A DNA stretch of 64,000 nucleotides from Toxoplasma gondii ME49. Lineage: Eukaryota; Apicomplexa; Conoidasida; Eucoccidiorida; Sarcocystidae. Of the stretch, positions 35,298-48,504 are shown piece by piece (the first letter of the stretch is position 1; every line of letters starts with the position of its first letter). The translations under genes were made by a program, and so were the position numbers. The stretch covers positions 744,001 through 808,000 of the forward strand of contig NC_031474.1 in the NCBI RefSeq assembly GCF_000006565.2. Reading direction: 5' to 3'. The notes under the pieces are model-generated. The model did not search any database, had not been told where the DNA came from, and saw only the letters and a program-made list of their open reading frames with translations.

Positions 35298-37129
35298 GCC
35301 TTCTTACAGCCTATCGAATTGCAATAACTATTAAGAGAAGTCTAGAAGAGAAAGGAATTTGCTTTGTCGTAATCGCCTCATTTCGGAACAGCGATTCGGA
35401 TACTGACTAACGTAAACGCCGTATTCGAGGGAATCTGTGTGTTTTTGGTATCGCGGTGTTCTTCCAGGGTATTTGACTCAGTTGTTCCCTGTCGTTCATT
35501 TCTCAGTTGTTTCTCAAAATTGACACAGTGTTTCTCCCGTATTGTTACAGTCTAGAAAAAGGTAAGAAAAACATAGGTCAAAGACCCAGCAGAAGGTGTA
35601 TATTACGTCGACGTTTCTTGGCCCAGCGCCTCCCGTTTGTACAAGACACAGTGCAGTTTTCTGGATACTTTTGAAGGGCAGCCAAGGTTGGCTGTCTATA
35701 CCCAACTACCGTAATTTGTCTCTAAGCTTTGTGAATTTTCTGTGCTGCCATCATAATGAAATCGACGGCTATTCTACTGTCGTCTTTGTGGTTCGCATTC
35801 AACAGTGGTGTTTTAAATACACAGTTATGTCCGAAGATTATCAACAGACATAGACACATAGAGAGGTAGAAAACTCGTTACACATACGCATACACAGATA
35901 AGGATGTGGTTATATATTGACGGAACACCGAACGCTCAAGACATTGGACAATCGGCCTTTTCTGGCGCTGTCGAGTTTCGATATTTAACGGGTTTAGTAC
36001 TAGAGTTTCTTCCTTGTACTTGAAAAGAATACACACTCTTCATTCGGGTCCACCAGCCTCCCACACAAGTAGTTCCAGAATCTGCTTCGCCGTCCCCCCA
36101 TGAGGTTTCAACTTCTGTTGAGATTTTGCTTAGTTTTTGGAGAGGCAATATCAAGAAATACTTGGATATCCTGGTCACAGTTACACGCAACATTTCCGAA
36201 ACGCACGCTGCCTGAGCAGCCGCGGCTGCTACATTTTGCAAAAAACATTGCTATTGTCGCCACAGCGCTTCACGGCCTGATTTGCGCTTGTGCGGCTCTG
36301 AAGGTTGTACTTTTAGTACAGGTTCGTCAAAATTGTCTTTGCATTCGAATGCGGAGACAGTGCATTGGAAAAGTTTGAGTTGGGGTGAACGCCGCTTCCC
36401 AAAAAGGCAAATGCACTGTTCAGCATCTTCACAAAATACGAGTTCCCACGACTTCAGGCATATCTGTTCGGTTAGCCGACAGCATCTAAACAGACTGCAC
36501 ACGCCGAATCCTTTTGCAGCGGCCGCGCGGACTTTTCGGGTTTAGTGCTTGAGAAAATCGTCGCATGACTACACGAAACCCTCCTGCAAAGAACTGCCAT
36601 CAACAATTTAAAGCAGAGACGCATGTATTTCTGACGACGATTTGCAACAAAAAACGACATCCAACAATCCGTACCATGAAACGGAATCGAGATGCAGTGA
36701 TACCTTCCGGACCACAAAAAATAATATAGTCGACCGAACACTTCGACGTTTACAATCTCTGAAATTTTGTGTATCTCTCTAAAACACAGGCAACAAAACG
36801 TGCCACGACAGGCCTGCTACGTAATTGTAGACATGCATACATCTCTATGCACGTCTCTGCAGGTGGATACAGAGAAAAACGCCGCACAGACATGCACTAC
36901 GAGGCGAGACTGGGAGTGCCTTAGCGTCTTGCAGTCAGTGTATGGCCTCGAGATGGCAGTTTTGATGAGCAGAAACGTCCACCCGTAGACAGCGGGGAAG
37001 CAGCCCCGGGTCCCTTTGGATGGTCGATTCGGATAAACTTCGAAGTGATGCCATTTCCAAACGCTACAAGAGTCTTGCATAGGCATGCAGCCTTCAGCCA
37101 CTCTCTAAGAGTGGCCACCATTTGAGCTC
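35298..37129. other. Convergent intergenic region, no gene seen
   Basis: Lies between the 3' ends of the LOTUS-like gene and PDH-E2. AT-rich, with only short frames and no motif. It presumably holds the 3' UTRs of both genes. Confidence 0.6.
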
Positions 37130-40100
37130 CTAGATGAGCAAAGCAGATGGGCGAGTTTCTAGAAGCGAGGCAAAGTCCTGAATACAGAATAAAGTACAAG
37201 CATATTATCCAGCAATGATGAAAAAGAACTCGAAAATGTTCACAACCACTTCTCTGTACCTCGTGGTCCTCGCATCATGGTCGAGGATGCCATAGTTTCT
37301 CCCATCTCTTTTTCTTTAAGTCCTGCACTCCGGCAAGTACTGTTGTTCACTGACACCTGTTTGGAGGGCGCTCACCCACCGATAATCTGGAACGATCGCG
37401 ATGGGATTTTCAGACATACGCTGGCAACGCCATTTTCTCGACTTCTCGCCGAGACACGTACTTCAGCAGTGGCAGTGTAAAATTGCATGGTGCATGATGC
37501 ATGCTTGAATCAGCGCAGCGTGTTGTCCCTCTGAACTGCCGGCACGTGAAACAGAAGATTCCTCCCCGAAATTTAGGTGGAGTTTCAGTGTGTTTTTACT
37601 TTGCCGTCGCATTGGCTTGGATGGGCCTTCCCTTCGCCTATTTTGGTGTCTCTGCATCTTCTGTTTGCCGTCGTTTGATGCCCTGTCTCACCTTTAGAAA
37701 CGCAGCTGCATGCGAACCGTAGATATGGCGATGATCGGCAGTGATGGTGACTGTCATGCGCCGACGAACACTGGGGTTTCCAGCTGGTGCATCCAACGTT
37801 CCAGTCTTGGGGAAGAAGGGAACCGACTCTGTCCCGCCCACAGCCATGATTGTCCCTACACCTTTAGGAAGGACCGCGTCAAACTGGCTCACCCCAAACA
37901 TGCCCAGATTGCTGATGTAAAAGGTGCCTGCACTGTTTTCTTCCGCTGTCAGGCGACGCTTCCTGGCCTTATCGACAAGTACGGCCCAGTCTGCCGACAA
38001 CTCGAAAACAGATTTCGTGTTGACATTTCGCAGAACCGGAGTTAAGAGTCCGCCGTCGACCGAAACAGCCATCGCCACGTTCACGGCTCCGGGGTGCCTG
38101 ACAGGACGAGAAAAAAGTCGAAACACATACACACACGCGCGGAGAAGGTTGTGACATTTCGGCTGCAGCTTAGCCTGAAGACAACCCAGCTGTCTAGACG
38201 TACAGCTAAACCTGTATAAACACTTGTGTGAAGACGGTTTTTGGCGCGTACAGCGAGAAACTAAACGACACAGCTCACGGCACATACTGAATTTGGCCTC
38301 CATCCTTAGGATTATATGCGGCGTTCATGATCGGATGCTTCTCCAGTGTGAGAGCAACTGCCTTAGCCAGGAGGACGCTCATCGTCACTGTTGACTGCTG
38401 AGGCGCATCTGGGCCTTCCGCTGCAATCGCTGCTGCGTTTTGCTCCGCCACAATTTGCTTCAGCTCCTGAACCATCGCCTCGAGCTTGTCGACGTAAATA
38501 CCTCGCGAAACTCTGCTCAGCACAACAGCGAAGTTTTTCTCTATACAAGAATCCATGAGCGAGAAGTCCTTGCACATGTCGTGGACTTTATGCTGACACA
38601 CGTGCTTTCCAAGTGCACACAAATACACTGTCGAGAGTTTCATACAAGAATCACCCACCAATGGTACCTGGTATAAAATTAAATATCCATAATCCCAATC
38701 CTAGTTGCTGCCAGACCGAGCATCTCTCCCTTTGCACTCGCTTTCCAGTGAAACTGCTCGCTTGCGAAAATGGGACCTTGAATGGAAGGCTGTGCCGTCT
38801 CCATCCCTCTTTCGTCTCTCTCTGCGTGGAATTTGTGCGTCCTTCCTCTTGTCCCATTTTCCTTCCATCGATGCCTGTTTACTCCTCGCCGCTATCTGGA
38901 TTACCTCGTCTCCCCTTGGTTTAAGTTCTTCCTTATCGCATATCCGCATCGTCTCTTCTTTAGTCTTACCTGAATACAGGAACATCCATGGTTGCTTCCA
39001 TGTTCCGCGCAACCGCCTTTTGCATTGCATCGAGTGGAACCGACCCAGGAGGAGGGACGCCCAAGCTTTCGATTTTTCCCTCGTTTTCTCTTTTGCTCGT
39101 GACGACGGTGGCTTCGTCGGAGGGCAGGTGCAAATGCTGTCGCACATCTGCTGCAGTGATGCGCCTGTTTGTCCCGGTTCCCCTGTAAAGAGACGTGAAA
39201 AGGAAACAGAGGAAAGCCGGGAAGTGCAACAGTGAAACGGGACAGGGAGGACACACAACACACTCCGAAGTTTACTTGTGAGAAAGAACAAGCACACAGA
39301 AAAGACAACACAGCGAAAAGGAAAAAAGACGACTGCACTCGACGCGCTCATCTGCCTTTTCATACACACCGAGGTACAAAGGCACACTCAGGGTTTTAGA
39401 AGACCTAGAAGGGGTATACACCGACGGACACAGGGGTGAGCAAAGGTGGCGTAGGCGAGAAAAACAACAAAAGTGAACGAAGGCAACGCGCACTTGACTT
39501 CCTCCAAGTTGAGTTTGTTTTTCTTCGCCAACTCGATGGCGTTAAAGGTAGCGAGAGGCTGTCCTGAAGGGTCTCGAGCTGGGCCCCGAGACGTTCTGTC
39601 GATGCCACTGGCCTGAACAAACACGCCCAAAAATAGTGAGAAAGTAAGCGAGAAACTCAGCAAATTGCCGTACGCCTGGAACACACACGGCATTGAACAT
39701 GGTAGACAGACCGTGAAGTCAGCATATGTATACACATATATGTATTTGTGAGTGTCAGGATATGTGCAGATGCGTGTGTGTGTGGACGAGATACGTGTAT
39801 GTTACCTTAGCGACGCGAGGTAAGCAAGGTAAAGACACAAATACCTCAAAAATCACTACAAGATTCTTTGATGTGGAATCTCTACTTCGTCTGTGGTGGT
39901 AGGTGCGCCCAACAGCTGGCCCCGTGTATCCCCGTTCCAGTTCAAGCAGCATCCACAGACACACTCGTGTCAGCCCCCGCCCTGTGGTGTTCCCTACTGC
40001 CAAGCTGAGTCTCTCAGAGTCTCCCGCCCTACCTGATGAATCCTCTTGCATGCATTCTGCTTCAAAGAGCTCATAAATACGAAACAACATAGGTGAGGGC

Positions 40101-41232
40101 GAAGCAATCGCTCGTCGATCTTCTCTGCGTCTCTCACCCGAGGCACCAAACACGTTCACGGAAGCGAAGACAACGAATTACCCGAAACGAGCATCGGTTT
40201 CATGTTCAGGCGAAAGACTCACTCGGGTATCAGGTACTCCAGCTGTCGCGGCTCCGTAGGTGCTGCGCAATTAATCGACAAAGGACCAGGTAGCGAGCAT
40301 GCACACCACGAGGCGCGGCGCCTTCGACGCCTCCCGCAGTCGAATAGCGAGAACTGGAAACGAAGGACCCATGGTTAGTACCCGCGACCACTCTCTCTGA
40401 GAGTCTGTTCACCGCCACCTGGCCTGGGTTGGGTGTATGGATATATTTCAGCCTTTTTTCTCGCTCTCCTACCTGACAGCTCGCTTCAAATAGGGCGGAG
40501 GCGCCGGGGAGACGCGGAGCGTGTGCGGGGGAGGTACACGCAGATTCAGTCTCTCCAGGAGCGCCTTCTGCATCTGCGGGTTGGCCTGCAACGCTGCGAA
40601 CGTCGTCGGCATCGTCGCCTCGATTCTCTGCAGCCACTCCTGTTGCAGATCGTTGCCCGTCAAGCCCTCCGGCAGCTGATCTTTCACATCTTGGTCCACA
40701 GACGGAGACGTCCACCTTGCAAGCGCCTGGCCGTGCTTCATGAAGGCTGCTGTCCTGCTGTCCCCACCCGTCGTCGGTCTCCCACTCTGGGAAGAAGAGA
40801 CAGACACCGAGTCCGAAGAAGAGAGGCGCGAAGAAGGGGTAGACGGAGAAGAAGCCGAGGAAAGAGGCGCGTGAGCGGGAGAAGACGAGGAGGCAGTGGA
40901 AGCCGCTGTGAGGGCGTCCTGGACTTTGGCAATGTCATCTTTCGAAGGGACAATGATGGCCACGGTCTGACCGACCGGGGCAGACTCCCCCTCCGCGACT
41001 GTGATCGCGGCAAGGTAGCCTTCATCGAAACTTTCGACATCCATGTCCGCCTTGTCACTTTCAACAACCATCAGCGTATCGCCGACCTGTGGCAGACGCC
41101 AGAAACCGGAAAAAGAAACCTTCCGTCCCCGCGCTACACTCACCCATCTCTAAATTTGGCTTGAACCTTCCAGCCCGTCTGTCTCACAGCGCCGCGGTAC
41201 ACGGACACGAATGTGCACATCTCCACAAATGC

Positions 41233-41264
<32 letters not shown>

Positions 41265-44200
41265 ATATGCATGCATGCATATAGACATCTGCCGACACAT
41301 TTGCGTAACCATGGACTTAGTAGCTTGTTTGCAGGCAGATCCACAGACGGCATTGTCGACATATCAAGATCCGTATCTTGAGAGCTGCAGAAAAACTGTT
41401 CCGACGAAACATCTGTATCTCAAAGGCTCTGAACACAAAAAATCCAGGAAGCGTCTTCTTGTTATTTCAATGGACACTACACAACGAAGAGTGCGGCACC
41501 AAACTCACTGCGCTAAACGCATCTCATTCGCGTTCAAGAATTTAAGGGATCTACTGTCATCTGCAGCAACACAACACCGCTTTGGCTTGTTTCCACTAGA
41601 GGGCTCCCTTCCCCTGAGAGCTGACACAACGCCCCGTCGGGTCTATTTTGCTCGGTCCGCCTACATGCACAGCATCTCCGACAGCCTTGTTCCACTTGGA
41701 TACTTTGCCGCTTGTCATCGTGGAAGAGAGAGCAGGCATGAAGATTTCTTGGGCGCCTTCTGGCATCGTCGAGGGATTCGCAGCCGCGGGTGCAGCCGAG
41801 TCCGACAGCGCGTTCTTGAAGGCTGAAGCCACCTCGGCACTGGGGGCGAGGTAGCCGACCGTCGACCCCACATCGACTGTCACGCCCTCACGAACTGCGA
41901 TATGGGCCAAGACACCTACGGGGGGAAAACAGACAGAGAAACGGAGAGGAAACCTAAGGACATGCAAACGTCTCAGCTCTGGCAACGTGACTGCTAGATC
42001 TACAAGTACGAAGACCTGTGGTGGGATCGGTCCTCATATGGCTAGTCATAAAACTCCACAAACACTACTATGATCATCTTGGTGGCTATAGGTACGCTGT
42101 TCCAGAAGCAGCAGACATCGTTTGCGGTTCGAAGCGATGACTAAACTAACATTGCTGATGAGTACAGCTTCCAAATCCCCAGGGGCTAGAATTCTCGACT
42201 GGAAGCGAGAACGAGACGCGTTCGAGAAATGGGAAGAAATCTATATGCAACCATCCTCTGAGTAGAGAGTGAGTGCTGGGGCAGACCCTTGCAAACACAG
42301 AATGAAGAGATGAGAGACAAAAGAACTGACTCCGATCCCTAGAGCACCCCGTAGAAGGTGGAGGCAACTGCCAAGAGGACGAAAGGAATGAAGCCGAGTC
42401 AGACTCAGTCTTGACGCGTAGAGAAAAGAAGACAACACATTTTCTCTGAAAGAGCCGTACCATCGTGAGGAGCCTCGACGTCCATGTCGGCTTTGTCGCT
42501 CTCGACGACGAAAAGAACGTCGCCCTTGTTGACTTTCTCGCCTTCCTTCTTCCGCCAAACCGTCATCCGTGCCGTTTTCAAACTCGGAGACAACGAAGGC
42601 ATCAGCAAGTCAGTGACAGCTGGAGTTGAATCGGCAGCAGGAGACGAAGAAGCGGAGATGAGTGAAAGACCCTTCGCTTGAATCAAAGAAATGTCCTCTT
42701 CCTTCTCGGCCAGAAGGGCGACAGTTGTGCCAACCGGCGCCGCGTCACCCTCCCGAACTAGGTGCATTGCCATGAAGCCTGCAGTGAGAGTGAGAAGCAA
42801 CTGCGAAGACACAGCCCATGGGCGAAGGAAGACCTATACGAACGCATGTCACCACGAAGGTCCAGAAGAAAGGCGGCGCACCGGCGCGAAGGAATCAGGG
42901 ACGACACTGAAAACCCGTAAACTCTAAGGCTCAGGGTAGAAAGTGAATCGCAGGAAGCAGCGTGTAGTAGAAGCCCCAGATCGGTGGGGAGTTCGGGCAA
43001 CACTCAAAGCTACAAGAAGGAAACCGTGGACACACGTACCCAATGTGAACACACAAGAAACTCGAACAAACCGGGACGCTCCTGAATATAACGGAACAAT
43101 CGCGAGACAACGGGCTCCTTTACGTGGACTGAAGAGTCAAGTCAAAAATCAGGTTTTCACTCGGGTTGAGCAACTGGCTGCAGTCGAGACAGGAGGAGAA
43201 GATGCGAGAAGACGGGGAGTTTAAAAACATCTCCTCACTTGCACAGACAGAAAAAGGCCGACGCAAACGAAGTGGGCGCGAGAAACGAAAACAAGGTGTC
43301 TCTGCCTGTTCAAGGAATCCGTTTCTGTCTCTGTAAACTGGTCCTTTGCTGCGGGCTACGACGCCTGCGTCTTCCCAACAGACACACTTTCCAATCTTCT
43401 TTTTCCTTTCTCCACTCCAACCCCCTCGTTCTGCCCGCCCACCTGAGTCAAAGGCCTCGACATCCATGTCGGCTTTATCGCTCTCGACCACCATGAGCAC
43501 GTCCCCCGGCTGTGAAGGACATACCGAGAGAGAAGGTCGGAGTTGCGATGCAGACAGTCGTCTCGCGAAGAGCGTTCAGAGTGAACAGGAGAAAGGAACT
43601 CGCAAGAGAGTGTCGAGACGCAGAGCCAAACACTCGGGACCCGGCCAAAATGGAGGCGCACATGAGAAACGTCGAGACTACGGCGCGAAGACACGACCAA
43701 CACACAAAGAACGAAACGGGAGAGAAGCACTGGAGTTTGGGAGAGAACGAAAACAAGAGAAGTGAAAGAACACCGTGTTCCGAAAACAGAAGGCGCTTCT
43801 GCCCTAACCCCGTGGCGGAACTACGCAAGGCCACTGGAGAGGCGATGCCTGACTTTTCTGTCTACTGAAACTTCTGAGAGTGCACAGAGACGACAACCTA
43901 AGCATTCAAATGAGCACCTTGGAACATGCAGTGACTGTCTGGAGGGAGAAAGATGATACAGCGACGGCTTCAGGACAGCCGAAGCAGACGCAACCAGGTC
44001 GAATATGTGGAGGTTACTTGGGGAGTTTCCTTATACCTCAGATGTTTGCCCGTAGAGCAGGTGCACCAGAAGACTCTATGCCTCAGCGAAACGCTTGTAC
44101 CTCACCTGGAATCGAGGACTTTCTCCGAGTCCCCCCCGTCTCACTGACCCTCTGCACTTGTGTCTGCCCATACGTCTACTTGCCACGAACGACATACACG

Positions 44201-45026
44201 TAAAAGTAAGATATCAATACATATATGTGTATGTATCTATGTACATACACGTTTATGTATGGACATTGATGTTGGGTGCCCTTTTGTACATGCCTGTGCA
44301 TCCGTCAATACCCATACCTGTGGCTTTCAACACATAAACGAGCGCGCTAACATGCGTTTCCTGAGGTCGATTTCTGTCGACGCGTTTTCTCGTGTAGTCT
44401 GTGTGTGCACAGCTCTTCGTTCTGTGACGCATTAAGGAGACTAGCCTTTGCATGCCTTTTGTGAATGCTGTGGCGGTTATCATCTGAGAGGGTACGCATG
44501 GACGGCTTTTCTTTTTTTCGCTTCGCAAGAGTCTGACCTCGACACGGTCTCCGACTTGTTTCGACCACGTGACGACTTTGCCCTCCTTCATCGTGCTGGA
44601 GAGCGCAGGCATCGAGATTTCCTGGACAGCTCCGCGGAGGCTTGAGCCCACAGCTGTCTCCTGTCTCCTGACTGTCCCCTCAGCCGCGCAGAGGAGCGAC
44701 GACGTGAGCCTCGATCCACATCTTCGCTCCCGAGTCTGAAGAGAAGACCCCGCCGACAGAGGTCTCTGTCCTGCGTTCGTCGAGGAAACAGAAGACGCTG
44801 AGGATGCAGAAGGAGACGCGAAGAAACGGGGGCGCGTGGAGTGGACGCCAGAGCCGGAAGAGACAGCTGGAGCGACAAACGCGGGCGCCGAGGAGCCTGA
44901 GAAGGAGGTAGAGGAAGCCGAAGGAGCGGGCGAGGAAGAGGGGACGAGCTGGAGCCCAAAGGCAGAGGAGACGGCCGCTAGGAAGAGAGAGACATGGACG
45001 AGAATACCGGGTGAAGGCAGCGCCAT
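37130..45026 (-). CDS. PDH-E2: Apicoplast pyruvate dehydrogenase E2 (dihydrolipoyllysine acetyltransferase), 11 exons
   Basis: Transfers acetyl groups from lipoyl-lysine to CoA, feeding plastid fatty-acid synthesis. Exons in transcript order: 45026-44538, 43509-43443, 42778-42461, 41915-41665, 41086-40473, 40262-40223, 39612-39494, 39182-38970, 38512-38279, 38097-37692, 37177-37130. All are GT-AG, the phases are consistent, and the product is 932 aa. A signal peptide (MALPSPGILVHVSLFLAAVS) precedes a Ser/Ala/Arg transit-like stretch. Three lipoyl domains (about residues 138-215, 232-305, 345-425) each carry ESDKADMDVE with the lipoyl lysine. The E3-binding domain is at ~612-645 (NAIELAKKNKLNLEEVKGTG). 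The catalytic domain, ~680-932, contains GTFYISNLGMFGV and DHRHIYG with His904. Tyr in place of the second Asp of DHRxxDG is typical of plastid-type E2. The 40-nt exon 6 is inferred mainly from phase; a longer acceptor choice runs into a stop. The last exon encodes DFASLLETRPSALLI. Diverges from the sigma-factor gene. Confidence 0.92.
41233..41268. repeat. AT microsatellite with self-complementary structure
   Basis: An almost pure AT run with one central T insertion, flanked by GCAT on the left and repeated GCAT on the right. It lies in the PDH-E2 intron between the exons at 41665 and 41086. The tract is fully self-complementary and likely length-polymorphic. Confidence 0.85.
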
Positions 45027-46539
45027 CTTGGAGAGGAGAGCGGTGCGCAAGTGAGAAGAAGAAGCGCGCGCGTCTAAGAGACAGATCTCAAGGTGAGGGA
45101 ACAGAGGAGGAGATCCTAGGTTGACTTGGCCAAAAAGAAAAGACTCAGCTGCCTGCTCTGTGTAGGATATAGCCTTCCTCGTCAATGCGGTTTATTCGAA
45201 TGCACAATCTCGAGGTGAGAATGAAACAGAGAGAGGTTGCCTTTTGCAGAAGCGAAGGTCGCGAGGACTTTTCTCGCTTCCTCCGAAGCGGTTTTTCTCC
45301 TCGTTTGTTTCGTCCTCGTCCAGTTCTCCGCTGTGCCTCCGTCCTGCTCTCACAACTAGAAATGTCTGAAGCTTCGTCGCAGGGTCTTCTCGCTGTGTTT
45401 GCGAGCGCACTGAAGTGTCACCGCAAAACGCCGCAGAAAACGAATGGTGTGCGCTGAGAGAATGGACCTCAATTTTTCCTCAATTTTTGGGCTGCTTGTG
45501 TGCAGCGGCACAGAGGAACGGACGGAAACGGCGTTTTTTCCCCGCAAGCACATCGGCCGAGAAGCGACCCAAGACGAACGGTGAGAGAAGGGCAGCGCGA
45601 GAAAAGGAGACAGCAGGAGACAAAAGGAGACCGACGAAGGAGACGGCGTGAACTCGGGGCAGAAAGAGGGCCGAAAGGTGAAGAAAGAGTCGAGGCACGA
45701 GAGGCGATCAAGGGCAGAAAGGCAGACAACGCGAGAGACAAAGACAGACGCGCACAGAGAGACGGTGACAGATGAAGAGGAAACGCAAGCACGAAGACAG
45801 AAAGAAAAAGGAGCGTGGCGGTGCGAACACACACTCAGCGAGACTTATTCAACGAGCCAAGACGACCGGACCGACCGGGGCCAATCCAGAACGGGAGACA
45901 GGACGAAAAGAGCCGGGGAAAGGATGCAGACGAGAAGAAAGAACGGGGACTCACGACGTTGTTTGACTCTGCAAGAAGACACACACGTAACAACCGTCGA
46001 CGGGAGAAACAAGCGAGGCGGAACATGAGAACCCGCTTGTCTCTTCTGCATGCTCTCACCTCTCAGTCGCCGGTGTCTCCGGTGTTCGCTCCGTCAGACG
46101 CGGGTGGCTCGGAGACAGGCCCATGGCGCCAGTCTCCCGAAGTCTCTGAAGACGGAGGAAACACGATATTCCTGCGAAAGAAAAAAAACACAGAGGGAAA
46201 ACGAAGGATCCTGGAGGGACAAAGTGAAGGGCACTACACAGGGAAAGCACCTGGAGAGAACAAGACAATACGTCACCGCTGTCACACAGCCGCGCCGTTA
46301 ACAGGGGAGGGGGGGGGTACGCACCCGTCACGAAAATGATCGAGTTTGTAACCATATTATTGGATCTTCACGCTCTTGAAAGTGCAGATGGGGAGTCATC
46401 TTTGTAACTTACACCAGTAGAAGCATTTCAGGTGATTTTGTGGAGCAGAACTTACAGCAAATCGAAGCAGACGTTGAACACTGCGTTTGAATTATGAGCG
46501 GACATCCCCGAAGACTGAAACGCGGCTGGCCCCAGTTGC

Positions 46540-46790
46540 CTCTCTCTCCTTCCTCTCTTTGTGTGTGAGGCACAGGAATCTCACTCGCTCTTTTCTTCCT
46601 CTTTCGGGTCGTTCCTCGATAGTCTCGTTTTTATGTCTCTTCTGTCTCTCTTTTCCTCTCTGTCTCCCCTGTCCCTCTTTTTCTCCTCACCATTTCTGTC
46701 TCTTCTTCTTTCTGCTGTTTTCTCTCTTCTTCTCCTCACTTCTTCTGTTCTCTCTTCCTGCTGTCTCAGGCGCTGTCTCTTTTCTCAGGC
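46540..46790. repeat. CT-rich (polypyrimidine) low-complexity tract
   Basis: About 250 bases are dominated by TCT/CTC/CTTC steps. Such tracts are common in 5' flanks and UTRs of coccidian genes. The Ser/Leu-rich open frame across it is a composition artefact. Confidence 0.75.
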
Positions 46791-47670
46791 GTGGCTAGGC
46801 GAGGGAGAGCAGAGGGCGACAAGAGAGGCCGAGACTGGCAGTGCGAATGAGGAAGAAACAAACGAAAGGAGCAACGCTCTTGACTCGCTCTCTCTAGCTC
46901 AGTACCGCTGGAGGTTTACCATGCTCACCAAGTGGCCAAAGCGTTTTTTGGAAGAGCAGGCAGCCCACAGCAGAGGTCACACAAGGATCCTACGTAGCTC
47001 GGAACCCTTCACAAGTAGCTGCCCATAACTAACAGAGCATAAAAATATGTCCGTAGGTACACCGCGTGGTAAGGAGGCCGAATTTCAACCTCGAACACTC
47101 TCTTCTTCCCGCTATATCCCTTGTTCTGCGTTTCACTGTCCGTCACATTCTCGGCCTCTGTGCCTCTATCGTGAAGTCCGCTTCCCCCCTATCCTCTCGT
47201 TGCTTTTGGATTTTCACTCTCTCGAGTTTTCGCTAAAACGCTTTTCTGTTCCGGCGTCTTGCTCCGTTCGCAAACTACTTCTCTCTATTGTCGTGTCTCC
47301 ATTGGGAATCTCGTTGCTCGTCTGTATTTCTGTATTAGCCGTTTCTTTCTTTTGCTGTGCCACACGGGCTGCAAGTGATAAAAGCCAGCGTTCCACATCC
47401 ATGCGGGACAGTGAAACTCTTTTTCATGCCGCCTTCTCGGCGTCTAAGCTCCACGAAAGAATGCACCACGATTCGAGATGAAGAAACGAATCTTAGACTC
47501 TGAAAAGCTTGCCACGTCGACGACCTCACCTGTGGAATGGCAGACACACTGCGAGTGTAAAAGCAGCAATGAACTTGTCCCTGCCAGTGACGCTTAAGGC
47601 GAGTTATTGCCGCTTGGCATAGATACAGATGCACATCCAGCATGCATTTGTATGCATGTAGTTTTGAAAG

Positions 47671-47684
47671 TATATATATGTAAT

Positions 47685-47718
<34 letters not shown>
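47671..47718. repeat. Compound TA/GA microsatellite
   Basis: Short TATATA run, then TA repeats at 47685-47702, directly followed by GA repeats to 47718. It lies between the divergent PDH-E2 and sigma-factor genes. Confidence 0.85.
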
Positions 47719-48246
47719 CCACACGTCTGGGGAAACTCCTACTTTACACATTTCAAGATTGGCGGCGTTTCTCTCGCTTTCGCCCACGAGAAAACACGCT
47801 GGCGCTGTCCGCAGAGACTACACAACTACACTTGTATCTACGCATCTGTATATCTCTGAGCAGATGCTTTTTACAGTGGTATTTGCCTCAGAGATTCCCC
47901 AGTGTTGAATTGCACGCACGGACGAGAAGCTTGAATAACCGAGCACCCGCGTTAGTCATAAATCCGCTCGTCTGTCCAGAATGTTGAGGTGCTATGCTCG
48001 TGTGGACAGAGCAAGAGCAACGAGTTGACAGGACACATTTAATACATCAGACACCGTGTATGCGTCGAAATCGCAGACGCTGGCAGAGACGTCGCCGTCA
48101 GGAACATGAAAACAAGGTAGCTAGCGTATTTTATACGCGTCTGTAGTACCGGGCATTTGCATCTTTTAGGACGATTTCCGTTTCCAAGAAAATAATGGAG
48201 TACCTGACCACCATATCCTTCCTGAGTCTCGTGTCTTGTCTCGTGT

Positions 48247-48253
48247 TGCATGC
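48247..48253. promoter_or_regulatory. TGCATGC palindrome in the sigma-factor 5' flank
   Basis: TGCATGC is a known apicomplexan regulatory element bound by some ApiAP2 factors. One copy lies about 650 bp upstream of the sigma-factor ATG, and a second at 48822-48828 is about 80 bp upstream, probably in the 5' UTR. The same 7-mer also occurs inside coding and intronic DNA in this window, so function is conjecture. Confidence 0.3.
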
Positions 48254-48492
48254 AGTAAAGACATTGAGAAAAAGCTCGAGACTGAGCCGGAGGCAAACAA
48301 AGGAAAATCGACTTGAGGGATCGAGAGGCTGCGCTTTGCTCCTTCTCGCGTTTTCTCTTTCTTCCCTTCTCTTTCTTCCTCTCCTTCAGCTTCACTTCTT
48401 CTTACCTCTTCGTTTGTGGACCGGCGCGGAAAACGACGATCTTGGCCCACACGCCGCTCCTTCTTCCACACCTTTGCGCTCTTGGTGGGAGA

Positions 48493-48504
48493 GGGGGGGG
48501 GGGG
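48493..48504 (+). repeat. Poly-G run of 12 in the sigma-factor 5' flank
   Basis: A homopolymer of 12 G about 400 bp upstream of the sigma-factor ATG. It is prone to slippage or sequencing error and could form G-rich RNA structure if transcribed. Confidence 0.8.

Noticed and set aside
37638..37691. Direct read-through ending of PDH-E2 at a TAG at 37638
   Set aside because: An AAG|GTGAGA donor at the Lys after HAAAFL leads in phase to a last exon encoding DFASLLETRPSALLI and a stop, which matches the family's C-terminal helix; the read-through tail does not.
41089..41826. 245-codon plus-strand frame
   Set aside because: It is antisense to PDH-E2 exon 4 and an intron and includes an AT repeat; the minus-strand reading carries real lipoyl-domain motifs.
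42115..42140. Possible tRNA B-box (GGTTCGAAGC) in a PDH-E2 intron
   Set aside because: No matching A-box or cloverleaf arms can be drawn around it.
46561..47028. 155-codon Leu/Ser-rich plus-strand frame resembling a membrane protein
   Set aside because: It is generated by a CT-rich low-complexity tract; the hydrophobicity is a composition artefact.
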